Origin: Citrobacter amalonaticus
GTDB lineage: Bacteria; Pseudomonadota; Gammaproteobacteria; Enterobacterales; Enterobacteriaceae
Direction of reading: 5' to 3'
DNA length: 64,000 nt
Assembly: GCA_028994555.1 (NCBI GenBank)
Contig: JARDVN010000001.1
Span: forward strand, 1,550,001 to 1,614,000
The notes below the pieces were generated by a model. The model saw only the letters and a program-made list of their open reading frames with translations. It was not told where the DNA came from and made no database searches. The position numbers and the translations under genes were made by a program. Shown here piece by piece: positions 14,842-27,398 of this stretch (the first letter of the stretch is position 1; each line of letters begins with the position of its first letter).

Positions 14842-15472
14842 ATGACAGGTAAGAAGCGTTCTGCCAGCTCGAGTCGCTGGCTACAGGAACACTTTAGCGA
14901 TAAATATGTTCAAGAGGCACAGAAAAAGGGGTTGCGTTCCCGTGCCTGGTTTAAACTTGATGAAATACAGCAAAGTGACAAACTTTTTAAGCCGGGGATG
15001 ACGGTAGTCGATCTCGGTGCCGCGCCAGGAGGCTGGTCACAGTATGTGGTCTCGCAGATAGGCGGCAAAGGCCGTATCATCGCATGCGATCTTTTACCTA
15101 TGGATCCTATCGTTGGTGTGGACTTTCTTCAGGGCGACTTTCGTGATGAACTCGTTATGAAAGCGCTGCTGGAACGTGTGGGTGACAGTAAAGTTCAGGT
15201 TGTCATGTCAGATATGGCACCAAACATGAGCGGAACACCGGCGGTGGATATCCCCCCGCGCCATGTATCTGGTGGAACTGGCGTTAGAAATGTGTCGTGA
15301 TGTGCTAGCGCCGGGTGGAAGTTTTGTTGTGAAGGTGTTCCAGGGCGAAGGTTTCGATGAGTATCTAAGGGAAATTCGCTCCCTGTTTACGAAGGTGAAA
15401 GTTCGTAAGCCGGACTCTTCTCGCGCACGTTCGCGTGAAGTGTATATTGTAGCGACCGGGCGTAAACCATAA
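14842..15472 (+). CDS. rlmE: 23S rRNA Um2552 2'-O-methyltransferase RlmE (frameshifted in this sequence)
   Basis: RlmE (FtsJ/RrmJ) methylates U2552 of 23S rRNA using S-adenosylmethionine, a late 50S assembly step. The SAM loop is [11 protein letters not shown]; the catalytic lysines, aspartate and glutamate of the K-D-K-E set fit SDMAPNMSG and [10 protein letters not shown] sixth C in the run 15252-15257 breaks the frame at AVDIP; removing it gives [12 protein letters not shown] and a 209-aa protein. ftsH follows 90 bp on, the classic rlmE-ftsH pair. Confidence 0.93.
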
Positions 15473-15562
15473 CTGGTCGATTTCAGACGAAAGTTTGAAA
15501 GACGCTGGATATAGAGTATCCTGACGCTGTTTTTAACACAGTTGTAATAAGAGGTTAATCCC

Positions 15563-17503
15563 TTGAGTGACATGGCGAAAAACCTAATACTCTGGCTGGT
15601 CATTGCCGTTGTGCTGATGTCAGTATTCCAGAGCTTTGGGCCCAGCGAGTCTAATGGCCGTAAGGTGGATTACTCTACCTTCCTGCAAGAGGTCAACAAC
15701 GACCAGGTTCGTGAAGCACGTATCAACGGACGTGAGATTAACGTTACCAAGAAAGATAGTAACCGTTACACGACTTACATTCCGGTAAACGATCCGAAGC
15801 TGCTTGATAACCTGCTGACTAAGAACGTCAAGGTTGTGGGTGAACCACCAGAAGAGCCGAGCCTGCTGGCTTCTATCTTCATTTCCTGGTTCCCGATGCT
15901 GCTGTTGATCGGCGTCTGGATCTTCTTTATGCGTCAGATGCAGGGCGGCGGTGGCAAAGGTGCCATGTCGTTTGGTAAAAGCAAAGCGCGCATGCTGACA
16001 GAAGATCAGATCAAAACCACGTTTGCTGACGTCGCAGGCTGTGACGAAGCGAAAGAAGAGGTCGCGGAACTGGTTGAATATCTGCGCGAGCCGAGCCGCT
16101 TCCAGAAACTGGGCGGTAAAATCCCGAAAGGCGTCCTGATGGTTGGCCCTCCGGGTACCGGTAAAACCCTGCTGGCAAAAGCCATTGCAGGTGAAGCGAA
16201 GGTTCCATTCTTTACGATTTCAGGTTCTGACTTCGTGGAAATGTTCGTCGGTGTGGGTGCATCTCGTGTGCGTGACATGTTCGAACAGGCCAAGAAAGCA
16301 GCTCCGTGCATTATCTTCATCGATGAAATCGATGCCGTAGGTCGCCAGCGTGGCGCAGGTCTGGGTGGCGGTCACGATGAACGTGAACAGACCCTGAACC
16401 AGATGCTGGTTGAGATGGATGGTTTCGAAGGTAACGAAGGTATCATCGTTATTGCGGCAACTAACCGTCCGGACGTTCTTGACCCTGCGCTGCTGCGTCC
16501 AGGCCGTTTCGACCGTCAGGTTGTGGTCGGCTTGCCGGATGTCCGTGGTCGTGAACAAATCCTGAAAGTGCATATGCGTCGCGTACCGCTGGCGCCGGAT
16601 ATCGACGCGGCAATCATTGCCCGTGGTACGCCTGGCTTCTCCGGTGCGGACCTGGCGAACCTGGTGAACGAAGCGGCGCTGTTTGCTGCTCGTGGCAACA
16701 AGCGCGTCGTGTCGATGGTTGAGTTCGAGAAAGCGAAAGACAAAATCATGATGGGTGCGGAACGTCGCTCCATGGTGATGACGGAAGCGCAGAAAGAATC
16801 AACCGCTTACCACGAAGCAGGCCACGCGATTATCGGTCGCCTGGTGCCGGAACACGATCCGGTGCATAAAGTGACAATTATCCCGCGTGGACGTGCGCTG
16901 GGTGTGACCTTCTTCCTACCTGAAGGGGACGCGATCAGCGCCAGCCGTCAGAAACTGGAAAGCCAGATCTCCACGCTGTACGGCGGTCGTCTGGCAGAAG
17001 AGATCATCTACGGTGTAGAACATGTTTCTACCGGTGCGTCGAACGATATTAAGGTTGCCACCAACCTGGCGCGTAACATGGTGACCCAGTGGGGCTTTTC
17101 CGACAAACTCGGTCCGTTGCTGTACGCGGAAGAAGAGGGTGAGGTTTTCCTCGGCCGTAGCGTTGCTAAAGCGAAACATATGTCTGATGAAACCGCGCGT
17201 ATCATCGACCAGGAAGTGAAAGCATTGATTGAGCGTAACTACAATCGTGCGCGTCAGCTCCTGAATGACAATATGGACATCCTGCACGCCATGAAAGATG
17301 CGCTCATGAAATATGAGACCATTGATGCGCCGCAGATTGATGACCTGATGGCTCGCCGCGATGTTCGCCCGCCAGCTGGCTGGGAAGAGCCGGGCTCTAA
17401 CAATTCTGACAACAATGGCACACCTCGTGCGCCGCGCCCGGTTGATGAACCGCGCACGCCGAACCCAGGTAATACCATGTCAGAGCAGTTAGGCGACAAA
17501 TAA
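15563..17503 (+). CDS. ftsH: ATP-dependent zinc metalloprotease FtsH
   Basis: FtsH is a membrane-anchored AAA+ protease that degrades LpxC, sigma-32 and unassembled membrane proteins. It has two N-terminal helices with a periplasmic domain between, Walker A GPPGTGKT, Walker B IIFIDEID, the second region of homology with LRPGRFDR, and the zinc site HEAGH. The TTG at 15563 has AGAGG 8 nt upstream; the ATG at 15572 (MAKNLILW) gives the commonly annotated form, three residues shorter. The frame is intact. Confidence 0.95.
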   Translation: MSDMAKNLILWLVIAVVLMSVFQSFGPSESNGRKVDYSTFLQEVNNDQVREARINGREINVTKKDSNRYTTYIPVNDPKLLDNLLTKNVKVVGEPPEEPSLLASIFISWFPMLLLIGVWIFFMRQMQGGGGKGAMSFGKSKARMLTEDQIKTTFADVAGCDEAKEEVAELVEYLREPSRFQKLGGKIPKGVLMVGPPGTGKTLLAKAIAGEAKVPFFTISGSDFVEMFVGVGASRVRDMFEQAKKAAPCIIFIDEIDAVGRQRGAGLGGGHDEREQTLNQMLVEMDGFEGNEGIIVIAATNRPDVLDPALLRPGRFDRQVVVGLPDVRGREQILKVHMRRVPLAPDIDAAIIARGTPGFSGADLANLVNEAALFAARGNKRVVSMVEFEKAKDKIMMGAERRSMVMTEAQKESTAYHEAGHAIIGRLVPEHDPVHKVTIIPRGRALGVTFFLPEGDAISASRQKLESQISTLYGGRLAEEIIYGVEHVSTGASNDIKVATNLARNMVTQWGFSDKLGPLLYAEEEGEVFLGRSVAKAKHMSDETARIIDQEVKALIERNYNRARQLLNDNMDILHAMKDALMKYETIDAPQIDDLMARRDVRPPAGWEEPGSNNSDNNGTPRAPRPVDEPRTPNPGNTMSEQLGDK

Positions 17504-17535
17504 GTTACCGTTGTTGATGACTGCGTTTTATTGAA

Positions 17536-17563
17536 AACCCTGGGGCTTGCTCCGGGGTTTTTT
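17536..17563 (+). terminator. Terminator between ftsH and folP
   Basis: The stem AACCCTGGGGC / GCTCCGGGGTT (with two G-T pairs) is followed by TTTTTT. folP starts only about 30 bp later, so read-through or a separate promoter is needed for folP-glmM. Confidence 0.75.
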
Positions 17564-17591
17564 CTTATCAATTTATACCAGGGATAACACC

Positions 17592-18440
17592 ATGAAACTC
17601 TATGCCCAGGGCACTTCACTGGATCTCAGCCATCCTCATGTGATGGGGATCCTTAACGTCACGCCTGACTCTTTCTCAGATGGTGGAACGCATAACACGC
17701 TGATTGAGGCGGTTAAACATGCCAATCTGATGATTAATGCCGGGGCGACCATCATTGATGTCGGCGGTGAGTCAACCCGCCCCGGTGCGGCGGATGTGAG
17801 TGTGGAAGAGGAGCTGGCGCGTGTTATCCCGGTGGTTGAAGCCATTGCTCAGCGTTTTGAAGTCTGGATTTCTGTGGATACTTCTAAGCCTGAAGTGATC
17901 CGCGAATCGGCAAGAGTGGGCGCTCACATCATTAACGATATTCGCTCGCTCTCTGAGCCCGGCGCGCTGGAGGCGGCGGCAGAAACCGGTTTGCCAGTTT
18001 GTCTGATGCATATGCAGGGACAGCCGAGGACCATGCAGGAAGCGCCCAAATATGAGGACGTGTTTGCCGAGGTGAATCGCTACTTTATTGAGCAAATAGC
18101 GCGTTGTGAAAGGGCAGGCATCGCAAAAGAGAAATTGTTGCTCGACCCAGGATTCGGTTTCGGTAAAAATCTCTCCCATAACTATACATTACTGGCGCGA
18201 CTGGCTGAATTTCACCATTTTAATCTGCCGCTGCTGGTGGGAATGTCACGTAAATCGATGGTGGGCCAACTGCTCAACGTGGGTCCATCAGAGCGTCTGA
18301 GCGGTAGCCTTGCCTGTGCGGTCATTGCTGCTATGCAAGGGGCGCAGATCATTCGTGTCCATGACGTCAAAGAAACCGTAGAAGCGATGCGTGTGGTGGA
18401 AGCCACATTGTCCGCAAAGGAAAACAAACGCTATGAGTAA
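17592..18440 (+). CDS. folP: Dihydropteroate synthase FolP
   Basis: FolP joins para-aminobenzoate to the pterin diphosphate in folate synthesis and is the sulfonamide target. The two signatures are visible: [15 protein letters not shown] near the start and [11 protein letters not shown]. It has 282 aa from the ATG at 17592. Its end overlaps glmM by 8 bp. Confidence 0.96.
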   Translation: MKLYAQGTSLDLSHPHVMGILNVTPDSFSDGGTHNTLIEAVKHANLMINAGATIIDVGGESTRPGAADVSVEEELARVIPVVEAIAQRFEVWISVDTSKPEVIRESARVGAHIINDIRSLSEPGALEAAAETGLPVCLMHMQGQPRTMQEAPKYEDVFAEVNRYFIEQIARCERAGIAKEKLLLDPGFGFGKNLSHNYTLLARLAEFHHFNLPLLVGMSRKSMVGQLLNVGPSERLSGSLACAVIAAMQGAQIIRVHDVKETVEAMRVVEATLSAKENKRYE

Positions 18441-19770
18441 CCGTAAATATTTTGGCACCGATGGGATCCGGGGTCGTGTGGGCGATGCACCGATTACGCC
18501 TGATTTTGTATTGAAGCTAGGCTGGGCGGCGGGTAAAGTCCTTGCGCGCCACGGTTCGCGTAAAATCATCATTGGCAAGGACACCCGTATTTCCGGCTAC
18601 ATGCTGGAGTCTGCGCTTGAGGCGGGTCTGGCGGCGGCAGGGTTGTCCGCGTCGTTCACTGGCCCAATGCCAACGCCCGCGGTTGCCTACCTGACGCGTA
18701 CTTTCCGCGCTGAAGCCGGGATTGTTATCTCGGCATCGCATAACCCGTTCTATGATAACGGTATCAAATTCTTCTCTATCGACGGAACCAAACTGCCCGA
18801 TGCCGTTGAAGAAGCCATTGAAGCAGAGATGGAAAAAGAGATCACCTGTGTGGACTCCGCTGAGCTGGGTAAAGCCAGCCGCATTGTCGACGCTGCGGGT
18901 CGCTACATTGAATTTTGCAAAGGCACCTTCCCGAACGAGTTGAGCCTGAACGAATTAACTATCGTGGTGGATTGCGCCAATGGGGCAACCTACCATATTG
19001 CGCCGAACGTGCTGCGTGAACTGGGCGCGAAGGTGATTGCCATTGGCTGTGAGCCCAATGGCGTGAACATTAACGAAGAAGTCGGTGCCACCGATGTGCG
19101 TGCCCTGCAGGCACGGGTGGTCGCGGAAAAAGCCGATCTGGGTATCGCGCTGGATGGCGATGGCGACCGCGTGATCATGGTTGACCATGAAGGCAATAAA
19201 GTCGATGGCGATCAGATCATGTATATCATCGCCCGTGAAGCCCTGCGTCAGGGACAACTGCGCGGTGGCGCGGTCGGGACGCTGATGAGCAATATGGGTC
19301 TGGAACTGGCGCTCAAGCAACTCGGCATTCCGTTTACCCGTGCGAAAGTCGGTGACCGCTACGTGCTGGAGAAAATGCAGGAAAAAGGCTGGCGTATCGG
19401 TGCGGAAAACTCCGGCCACGTCATTCTGCTGGATAAAACCACCACCGGGGACGGCATTGTTGCTGGTCTGCAGGTGGTGGCCGCGATGGTGCGTAACCAT
19501 ATGAGTCTTCACGATCTGTGCAGCGGCATGAAAATGTTCCCGCAGATTCTGGTGAATGTGCGCTACACCGCAGGCAGCGGTGACCCGCTGGAAAATGACG
19601 CCGTGAAAGCGGTGACGGCTGAAGTTGAAACGGCTCTCGGGAACCGTGGACGCGTATTGCTGCGCAAATCCGGCACCGAGCCGTTAATCCGCGTGATGGT
19701 TGAAGGTGAAGATGAAGCGCAGGTGACCGAGTTTGCCCATCGCATTGCGGATGCGGTCAAAGCGGTGTAA
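18433..19770 (+). CDS. glmM: Phosphoglucosamine mutase GlmM
   Basis: GlmM converts glucosamine 6-phosphate to glucosamine 1-phosphate for UDP-GlcNAc synthesis. It has 445 aa. The phosphoserine loop is [12 protein letters not shown], the metal loop is DGDGDR, the sugar loop is GAENSGH and the phosphate loop is [12 protein letters not shown]. The start at 18433 overlaps the folP stop, implying coupling. Confidence 0.96.
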   Translation: MSNRKYFGTDGIRGRVGDAPITPDFVLKLGWAAGKVLARHGSRKIIIGKDTRISGYMLESALEAGLAAAGLSASFTGPMPTPAVAYLTRTFRAEAGIVISASHNPFYDNGIKFFSIDGTKLPDAVEEAIEAEMEKEITCVDSAELGKASRIVDAAGRYIEFCKGTFPNELSLNELTIVVDCANGATYHIAPNVLRELGAKVIAIGCEPNGVNINEEVGATDVRALQARVVAEKADLGIALDGDGDRVIMVDHEGNKVDGDQIMYIIAREALRQGQLRGGAVGTLMSNMGLELALKQLGIPFTRAKVGDRYVLEKMQEKGWRIGAENSGHVILLDKTTTGDGIVAGLQVVAAMVRNHMSLHDLCSGMKMFPQILVNVRYTAGSGDPLENDAVKAVTAEVETALGNRGRVLLRKSGTEPLIRVMVEGEDEAQVTEFAHRIADAVKAV

Positions 19771-19787
19771 GACAAACTTAACTGCAT

Positions 19788-19816
19788 AAAAAAGGCGGCA
19801 TTTGCTGCCTTTTTTA
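19788..19816 (+). terminator. glmM terminator
   Basis: The stem AAAAAAGGCGGC / GCTGCCTTTTTT sits 17 bp after the glmM stop. Confidence 0.8.
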
Positions 19817-19997
19817 TTAAAGGGAAACCAGGCTTTTGCTGTTTTTTTCCGCAGTTGATACAATGCACTAAAATTGCCCTTGCGAAGGTCATTCGCTTTG
19901 GTTAGTATTCACACCCGCTTCAGTGGGAAACGTAAAAATCCCGCTTTATTGGTCAGAAGCATTGGTATGCGGCAACTCCGCAAGGAACAGGTTGATT

Positions 19998-20330
19998 ATG
20001 TACGAAGCTCTTTTGGTAGTTTTCCTTATTGTGGCAATTGGCCTTGTAGGCCTGATCATGCTGCAGCAAGGTAAAGGCGCTGATATGGGAGCCTCCTTCG
20101 GAGCAGGCGCTTCCGCTACGCTGTTTGGTTCAAGTGGTTCTGGTAACTTCATGACCCGTATGACAGCTGTGCTGGCGACGTTATTCTTCATCATCAGTCT
20201 GGTGCTGGGCAATATCAACAGCAACAAAACCAATAAAGGAAGTGAGTGGGAAAATCTGAGTGCGCCGGCAAAAACCGAACAACCTCAGCCAGCTGCTCCG
20301 GCTAAGCCGACCAGCGATATCCCGCAGTAA
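19998..20330 (+). CDS. secG: Preprotein translocase subunit SecG
   Basis: SecG is the small auxiliary subunit of the SecYEG channel, with two transmembrane helices (VVFLIVAIGLVGLIML and LATLFFIISLVLG) and a Pro/Ala-rich tail. It has 110 aa from the ATG at 19998 (MYEALLVVF). leuU starts 9 bp after the stop, so tRNA-Leu is very likely cut from the secG transcript. Confidence 0.95.
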   Translation: MYEALLVVFLIVAIGLVGLIMLQQGKGADMGASFGAGASATLFGSSGSGNFMTRMTAVLATLFFIISLVLGNINSNKTNKGSEWENLSAPAKTEQPQPAAPAKPTSDIPQ

Positions 20331-20339
20331 GTATTCAGT

Positions 20340-20426
20340 ACCGAGGTGGTGGAATTGGTAGACACGCTACCTTGAGGTGGTAGTGCCCTAACGGGCTTGT
20401 GGGTTCGAGTCCCATCCTCGGTACCA
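20340..20426 (+). tRNA. leuU: tRNA-Leu(GAG)
   Basis: The 87-nt type II tRNA has a long variable arm, anticodon GAG at 20374-20376, T-loop GGTTCGAGTCC and an encoded CCA end. The acceptor stem is ACCGAGG/CCTCGGT, fully paired with A1-U72. Its last bases recur near metY (see repeat at 22207). Confidence 0.96.
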
Positions 20427-20439
20427 AATTCCAGAAAAG

Positions 20440-20463
20440 AGACGCTGCAAAGCGTCTTTTTTT
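20440..20463 (+). terminator. secG-leuU terminator
   Basis: AGACGCT / AGCGTCT with a GCAA loop is followed by seven Ts. Confidence 0.85.
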
Positions 20464-20493
20464 CGTCCGTGATTTGGGGCTGTTGTGGCGTTC

Positions 20494-20573
20494 TGTAGGT
20501 CGGATAAGGCGTTTACGCCGCCATCCGACATAATTGACAACGCCTGATGGCGCTACGCTTATCAGGCCTACAA
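20494..20573. repeat. REP/BIME between leuU and argG
   Basis: GTAGGTCGGATAAGGCG...CGCCATCCGAC and the inverted GCCTGATGGCGCTACGC...TATCAGGCCTAC form a REP pair between convergent leuU and argG. E. coli K-12 carries yhbX in this gap; here the gap has only this repeat and a hairpin (AAAGGCCGC/GCGGCCTT) near 20602. Confidence 0.85.
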
Positions 20574-20640
20574 CCATCACACTATAATTTCGCCCACAAA
20601 AAAAGGCCGCTTTCGCGGCCTTCATTTAAGAATCAAAACG

Positions 20641-22003
<1,363 letters not shown>

Positions 22004-22036
22004 CTAGACTGATGGTGAGATCGGCTTTCTGCTTTA

Positions 22037-22075
22037 AGTGCATTTTTATGCAAAATAAATGAGTTTTCATTTAAT
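22037..22075 (-). promoter_or_regulatory. Tandem ARG boxes (ArgR operator) upstream of argG
   Basis: Two 18-bp imperfect palindromes lie at 22037-22054 (core TGCATTTTTATGCA, 22039-22052) and 22058-22075 (core TGAGTTTTCATTTA, 22060-22073). They resemble the ArgR consensus TGAATWWWWATTCA and are 3 bp apart, the usual ArgR spacing. They lie 52-90 bp upstream of the argG start, so arginine repression is expected. Confidence 0.75.
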
Positions 22076-22161
22076 CATCTTTTTTGCGGAGACAGGAAGA
22101 GTTTCGTGTTTTTTTCCGTAAATAAAGGCAAGGCCGTGAGCAGATGATGCCGTCAATAAGG

Positions 22162-22191
22162 TTGACAAAATGTGGAGATAATCATTATAAT
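22162..22191 (+). promoter_or_regulatory. Promoter of the metY-rimP-nusA operon
   Basis: TTGACA at 22162-22167 and TATAAT at 22186-22191, both consensus, with an 18-bp spacer, lie about 90 bp before metY. Confidence 0.8.
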
Positions 22192-22206
22192 ACGCGCAGA
22201 TTTTAC

Positions 22207-22232
22207 GTCCCGTCCTCGGTACCAAATCCCAG
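22207..22232 (+). repeat. 26-nt copy of the leuU 3' end in the metY leader
   Basis: This stretch matches 20409-20434 (T-arm 3' side, acceptor stem, CCA and 8 nt downstream of leuU) at 24 of 26 positions and in the same orientation. It lies just after the metY promoter and has no remaining tRNA body. Together the copies bracket the argG region as direct repeats about 1.8 kb apart. Confidence 0.75.
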
Positions 22233-22282
22233 CAGTATTTGCATCTTTTACCCAAAACGAGTAAAATTTGCCACGTTTCAGG

Positions 22283-22359
<77 letters not shown>

Positions 22360-22485
22360 CTTTCCCTTAGAGTTCTTTTTCAAATATACTGTGAAGACCA
22401 TAGCCTTCGTAGCTGGATTTGAAAAAAATTCTTTCGGAAGGTTCTCCAGACCGCAGTTGCGGTTATAGGGTTCAGTTATCTAAAG

Positions 22486-22508
22486 CCCCGATTTATCGGG
22501 GTTTTTTT
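22486..22508 (+). terminator. First leader terminator after metY
   Basis: CCCCGA / TCGGGG with a TTTA loop is followed by seven Ts. It lies between metY and rimP and probably limits read-through into the operon's protein genes. Confidence 0.8.
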
Positions 22509-22528
22509 GTTATCTGACTACAGAATAA

Positions 22529-22551
22529 CTGGGCTTTAGGCCCTTTTTTTT
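22529..22551 (+). terminator. Second leader terminator after metY
   Basis: A short GGGC / GCCC stem is followed by eight Ts, just before rimP. With the first it forms a double attenuator typical of this operon, which NusA is known to influence. Confidence 0.6.
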
Positions 22552-22569
22552 ATGTCTTGGGGGGTGGGC

Positions 22570-23022
22570 TTGTCCACATTAGAGCAAAAATTAACAGAGA
22601 TGATTACAGCACCAGTTGAAGCCTTAGGTTACGAGCTGGTCGGCATCGAATTTATTCGCGGTCGCACATCCACACTGCGCATCTATATTGATAGTGAAGA
22701 TGGCATCAAGGTTGATGATTGTGCTGATGTGAGCCACCAGGTGAGCGCAGTTCTGGACGTTGAAGATCCGATTACTGTGGCTTACAACCTGGAAGTCTCC
22801 TCTCCGGGTCTCGATCGCCCAATGTTCACTGCTGAACACTATGTGCGTTTCCTGGGTGAAGAAGTTTCGCTGGTACTCCGCATGGCGGTACAGAACCGCC
22901 GTAAATGGCAGGGCGTTATCAAAGCGGTAGATGGTGAAATGATCACCGTCACAGTCGAAGGAAAAGATGAAGTGTTCGCGCTGAGTAATATCCAGAAGGC
23001 GAACCTGGTTCCCCACTTTTAA
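22570..23022 (+). CDS. rimP: Ribosome maturation factor RimP
   Basis: RimP assists 30S subunit maturation. The TTG at 22570 gives the 150-aa family-length protein ([12 protein letters not shown]), and a GTG two codons upstream is an alternative. Conserved segments include [15 protein letters not shown] and [14 protein letters not shown] six-G run at the ribosome-binding region (22559-22564) may itself contain an extra base. Confidence 0.94.
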   Translation: MSTLEQKLTEMITAPVEALGYELVGIEFIRGRTSTLRIYIDSEDGIKVDDCADVSHQVSAVLDVEDPITVAYNLEVSSPGLDRPMFTAEHYVRFLGEEVSLVLRMAVQNRRKWQGVIKAVDGEMITVTVEGKDEVFALSNIQKANLVPHF

Positions 23023-23049
23023 CAGTCTGGATGAGGTGAAATGCCCGCG

Positions 23050-24537
23050 ATGAACAAAGAAATTTTGGCTGTTGTTGAAGCCGTATCCAATGAAAAGGCG
23101 CTGCCACGCGAGAAAATTTTTGAAGCGTTGGAAAGTGCGCTGGCTACAGCGACAAAGAAAAAATATGAACAAGAGATTGACGTTCGCGTAGAAATCGATC
23201 GTAAAAGCGGTGATTTTGACACCTTCCGTCGTTGGGTGATCGTTGAAGAGGTGACCCAGCCGACGAAAGAGATCACGCTGGAAGCCGCACGTTTTGAAGA
23301 CGAAAGCCTGAACGTGGGTGATTATGTTGAAGATCAGATTGAATCTGTGACCTTTGACCGTATCACCACTCAGACAGCGAAACAGGTTATCGTACAAAAG
23401 GTGCGTGAAGCTGAACGTGCAATGGTTGTCGATCAGTTCCGTGAACACGAAGGTGAAATCATCACCGGCGTGGTGAAGAAAGTGAACCGCGATAACATCT
23501 CTTTGGATCTGGGCAGCAATGCTGAAGCCGTGATCCTGCGTGAAGATATGCTGCCGCGTGAAAACTTCCGTCCTGGCGACCGTATTCGTGGCGTTCTTTA
23601 CTCTGTTCGCCCGGAAGCACGCGGCGCGCAACTGTTCGTGACCCGTTCCAAACCGGAAATGCTGATCGAACTGTTCCGCATTGAAGTGCCGGAAATCGGC
23701 GAAGAAGTGATTGAAATTAAAGCCGCAGCTCGCGATCCGGGTTCTCGTGCGAAAATCGCGGTGAAAACCAACGACAAGCGTATCGACCCGGTCGGTGCGT
23801 GTGTCGGTATGCGTGGCGCGCGCGTTCAGGCGGTTTCGACTGAACTGGGCGGTGAGCGTATCGATATCGTCCTGTGGGATGATAACCCGGCGCAGTTCGT
23901 GATTAACGCTATGGCGCCTGCTGACGTTGCGTCTATCGTGGTGGATGAAGATAAACACACCATGGATATCGCCGTTGAAGCCGGTAACCTGGCGCAAGCA
24001 ATTGGACGTAATGGTCAGAACGTCCGCCTGGCTTCGCAATTAAGCGGCTGGGAACTCAACGTGATGACCGTTGATGACCTCCAGGCTAAACATCAGGCTG
24101 AAGCACATGCCGCGATCGATACCTTCACCAAATATCTCGATATTGATGAAGAGTTCGCCACTGTTCTGGTTGAAGAAGGGTTCGCAACTCTGGAAGAACT
24201 GGCCTATGTGCCGATGAAAGAACTGCTGGAAATCGATGGCCTTGATGAGCCGACCGTTGAAGCACTGCGTGAGCGTGCTAAAAACGCACTGACCACTCTG
24301 GCACTGGCCCAGGAAGAAAGCCTCGGTGATAACAAGCCGGCTGACGATCTGCTGAATCTGGAAGGATTAGATCGCGATATGGCCTTCAAACTGGCTGCCC
24401 GTGGTGTTTGTACGCTGGAAGATCTCGCCGAACAGGGCATTGATGATCTGGCTGATATCGAAGGGTTGACCGACGAAAAAGCCGGTGAGCTGATTATGGC
24501 TGCCCGTAATATTTGCTGGTTCGGCGACGAAGCGTAA
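23050..24537 (+). CDS. nusA: Transcription termination/antitermination factor NusA
   Basis: NusA binds RNA polymerase and modulates pausing, termination and antitermination. It has 495 aa from the ATG at 23050 ([12 protein letters not shown]), with an N-terminal polymerase-binding domain, an S1 domain, two KH domains (the second with [15 protein letters not shown]) and two C-terminal acidic repeats. Another in-frame ATG at 23041, closer to the GAGG site, would add MPA; homology favours 23050. Confidence 0.95.
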   Translation: MNKEILAVVEAVSNEKALPREKIFEALESALATATKKKYEQEIDVRVEIDRKSGDFDTFRRWVIVEEVTQPTKEITLEAARFEDESLNVGDYVEDQIESVTFDRITTQTAKQVIVQKVREAERAMVVDQFREHEGEIITGVVKKVNRDNISLDLGSNAEAVILREDMLPRENFRPGDRIRGVLYSVRPEARGAQLFVTRSKPEMLIELFRIEVPEIGEEVIEIKAAARDPGSRAKIAVKTNDKRIDPVGACVGMRGARVQAVSTELGGERIDIVLWDDNPAQFVINAMAPADVASIVVDEDKHTMDIAVEAGNLAQAIGRNGQNVRLASQLSGWELNVMTVDDLQAKHQAEAHAAIDTFTKYLDIDEEFATVLVEEGFATLEELAYVPMKELLEIDGLDEPTVEALRERAKNALTTLALAQEESLGDNKPADDLLNLEGLDRDMAFKLAARGVCTLEDLAEQGIDDLADIEGLTDEKAGELIMAARNICWFGDEA

Positions 24538-24561
24538 TAAACTGTAGCAGGAAGGAACAGC

Positions 24562-27249
24562 ATGACAGATGTAACCGTAAAAGCGCTGGCCGCAGAGATA
24601 CAGACCTCCGTGGATCGCCTGGTACAGCAATTCGCTGATGCCGGTATCCCGAAGTCTGCTGATGACTCTGTGTCCGCACAAGAAAAACAGACTTTACTGG
24701 CGCACCTGAACCGTGAAAATGGTTCTGGCCCGGATAAGCTGACGCTGCAGCGTAAAACGCGTAGCACCCTGAACATTCCAGGTACCGGTGGAAAAAGCAA
24801 ATCGGTACAAATCGAAGTCCGCAAGAAGCGCACCTTTGTGAAACGTGATCCGCAAGAGGCCGAACGCCTTGCCGCGGAAGAGCAAGCGCAGCGTGAAGCG
24901 GAAGAGCAAGCCCGTCGTGAGGCAGAAGAAATGGCCAAACGCGAGGCGCAACAAAAAGCTGACCGTGAGGCCGCAGAACAAGCTAAGCGTGACGCCGCTG
25001 ATAAAGCGAAACGTGAAGCTGCGGAAAAAGACAAAGTGAGCAATCAACAGACTGACGATATGACCAAAACCGCCCAGGCCGAGAAAGCCCGCCGTGAGAA
25101 TGAAGCTGCAGAGCTGAAGCGTAAAGCGGAAGAAGAAGCACGTCGCAAGCTTGAAGAAGAAGCGCGCCGTGTTGCGGAAGAAGCTCGCCGTATGGCGGAA
25201 GAGAACGCCGGCGTGTGGGCGGAGCAAGAAAAAGTGGAAGAAGATAAGAGCGATTATCACGTCACCACTTCTCAGCATGCGCGCCAGGCCGAAGACGAAA
25301 ACGATCGTGAAGTGGAAGGCGGTCGCGGCCGTGGCCGCAACACGAAAGCGGCGCGTCCGGCGAAAAAAGGCAACAAACATGCTGAATCCAAAGCTGATCG
25401 TGAAGAAGCACGCGCTGCCGTTCGCGGTGGTAAAGGCGGGAAGCGTAAAGGTTCCACGCTGCAGCAGGGCTTCCAGAAGCCAGCTCAGGCCGTTAACCGT
25501 GATGTTGTGATCGGCGAAACCATCACTGTTGGCGATCTGGCTAACAAGATGGCGGTTAAAGGTTCTCAGGTCATCAAAGCGATGATGAAACTGGGCGCTA
25601 TGGCTACCATCAACCAGGTCATCGACCAGGAAACCGCGCAGCTGGTTGCCGAGGAGATGGGCCACAAAGTTATCCTGCGTCGTGAAAACGAGCTGGAAGA
25701 AGCGGTAATGAGCGACCGTGACACGGGCGCTGCGGCTGAACCGCGCGCACCGGTTGTGACCATCATGGGTCACGTTGACCACGGTAAAACGTCTCTGCTG
25801 GACTACATTCGTTCAACGAAAGTGGCCTCTGGTGAAGCGGGTGGCATTACCCAGCACATCGGTGCTTACCACGTTGAAACCGACAACGGTATGATCACCT
25901 TCCTGGACACCCCGGGTCACGCCGCGTTTACCTCTATGCGTGCTCGTGGTGCGCAGGCAACGGATATCGTGGTTCTGGTTGTTGCAGCAGACGACGGCGT
26001 AATGCCGCAGACCATCGAAGCTATCCAGCACGCGAAAGCGGCGGGTGTGCCGGTTGTGGTTGCGGTAAACAAAATCGATAAGCCGGAAGCCGATCCGGAT
26101 CGCGTTAAAAACGAACTGTCCCAGTACGGTATTCTGCCGGAAGAGTGGGGCGGTGAGAGCCAGTTCGTCCACGTTTCTGCAAAAGCAGGTACTGGTATCG
26201 ACGAACTGCTGGATGCGATCCTGCTGCAGGCTGAAGTTCTCGAACTGAAAGCGGTTCGTAAAGGGATGGCGAGCGGTGCGGTTATCGAATCCTTCCTGGA
26301 TAAAGGTCGTGGTCCGGTTGCAACGGTACTGGTACGTGAAGGTACGCTGAATAAAGGCGATATCGTACTGTGCGGCTTCGAATACGGTCGCGTTCGTGCG
26401 ATGCGTAACGAGCTGGGCCAGGAAGTCCTGGAAGCGGGTCCGTCCATTCCGGTAGAAATCCTGGGTCTGTCCGGTGTGCCGGCAGCAGGTGACGAAGTGA
26501 CCGTCGTACGTGATGAGAAGAAAGCACGTGAAGTTGCGCTGTATCGTCAGGGCAAATTCCGTGAAGTCAAACTGGCTCGTCAGCAGAAATCTAAACTTGA
26601 GAACATGTTCGCCAACATGACCGAAGGCGAAGTTCACGAAGTGAATATCGTGCTGAAGGCCGACGTACAGGGTTCTGTGGAAGCGATCTCCGACTCCTTG
26701 CTGAAACTGTCTACCGACGAAGTGAAAGTGAAGATTATCGGTTCTGGTGTCGGTGGTATCACCGAAACCGACGCAACCCTGGCCGCAGCGTCCAACGCGA
26801 TTCTGGTTGGCTTCAACGTCCGTGCTGATGCCTCTGCGCGTAAAGTGATTGAATCTGAAAGCCTGGATCTGCGCTACTACTCCGTCATCTATAACCTGAT
26901 CGACGAAGTGAAAGCGGCGATGAGCGGTATGCTGTCTCCGGAACTGAAACAGCAGATCATCGGTCTGGCTGAAGTTCGTGATGTGTTTAAATCGCCGAAA
27001 TTTGGTGCCATCGCGGGCTGTATGGTTACCGAAGGAACGATCAAACGTCACAACCCAATCCGCGTCCTGCGTGACAACGTGGTTATCTACGAAGGTGAGC
27101 TGGAATCCCTGCGCCGCTTCAAAGATGACGTTAACGAAGTCCGTAACGGTATGGAATGTGGTATCGGCGTGAAGAACTACAACGACGTTCGCGTTGGCGA
27201 TATGATCGAAGTGTTCGAGATCATCGAGATTCAGCGTACGATCGCATAA
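24562..27249 (+). CDS. infB: Translation initiation factor IF-2
   Basis: IF-2 is the GTPase that brings fMet-tRNA to the 30S subunit. It has 895 aa: an N-terminal IF2N domain, a long charged Ala/Glu/Lys/Arg helix (residues about 90-230), a second IF2N domain, the G domain with [20 protein letters not shown] and NKIDKP, and C-terminal domains for fMet recognition. A GTG at 25036 (codon 159) matches the E. coli internal start of the shorter isoform. The frame is intact. Confidence 0.96.
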   Translation: MTDVTVKALAAEIQTSVDRLVQQFADAGIPKSADDSVSAQEKQTLLAHLNRENGSGPDKLTLQRKTRSTLNIPGTGGKSKSVQIEVRKKRTFVKRDPQEAERLAAEEQAQREAEEQARREAEEMAKREAQQKADREAAEQAKRDAADKAKREAAEKDKVSNQQTDDMTKTAQAEKARRENEAAELKRKAEEEARRKLEEEARRVAEEARRMAEENAGVWAEQEKVEEDKSDYHVTTSQHARQAEDENDREVEGGRGRGRNTKAARPAKKGNKHAESKADREEARAAVRGGKGGKRKGSTLQQGFQKPAQAVNRDVVIGETITVGDLANKMAVKGSQVIKAMMKLGAMATINQVIDQETAQLVAEEMGHKVILRRENELEEAVMSDRDTGAAAEPRAPVVTIMGHVDHGKTSLLDYIRSTKVASGEAGGITQHIGAYHVETDNGMITFLDTPGHAAFTSMRARGAQATDIVVLVVAADDGVMPQTIEAIQHAKAAGVPVVVAVNKIDKPEADPDRVKNELSQYGILPEEWGGESQFVHVSAKAGTGIDELLDAILLQAEVLELKAVRKGMASGAVIESFLDKGRGPVATVLVREGTLNKGDIVLCGFEYGRVRAMRNELGQEVLEAGPSIPVEILGLSGVPAAGDEVTVVRDEKKAREVALYRQGKFREVKLARQQKSKLENMFANMTEGEVHEVNIVLKADVQGSVEAISDSLLKLSTDEVKVKIIGSGVGGITETDATLAAASNAILVGFNVRADASARKVIESESLDLRYYSVIYNLIDEVKAAMSGMLSPELKQQIIGLAEVRDVFKSPKFGAIAGCMVTEGTIKRHNPIRVLRDNVVIYEGELESLRRFKDDVNEVRNGMECGIGVKNYNDVRVGDMIEVFEIIEIQRTIA

Positions 27250-27255
27250 TCTTCG

Positions 27256-27348
27256 TTATGCCCGGTGGCACTGCGTTTACCGGGCCTACGTCCGGGTTGT
27301 AGGCCTGATAAGCGTAGCGCCATCAGGCTTCAAAGCGCCACCCGGCAA
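27256..27348. repeat. REP/BIME between infB and rbfA
   Basis: TGCCCGGTGGC...TTTACCGGGCCTAC and the inverted GTAGGCCTGATAAGCGTAGCGCCATCAGGC form a REP pair inside the operon. Confidence 0.8.
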
Positions 27349-27356
27349 TAATTTTT

Positions 27357-27382
27357 AAAAGGGGCTCAAGGCCCCTTTTTTT
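27357..27382 (+). terminator. Terminator-like hairpin before rbfA
   Basis: AAAAGGGGC / GCCCCTTTT with a loop and seven Ts lies 17 bp upstream of rbfA. Being inside the operon, it probably acts as a partial terminator or mRNA-processing point. Confidence 0.7.
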
Positions 27383-27398
27383 GTCTGGAGAATTTATT

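Noticed and set aside
22624..24039. 471-codon open frame on the minus strand across rimP-nusA
   Set aside because: It lies antisense to two intact, highly conserved genes, and its His/Phe/Arg-rich composition is what the codon bias of the sense strand produces. No start signal or family resemblance.
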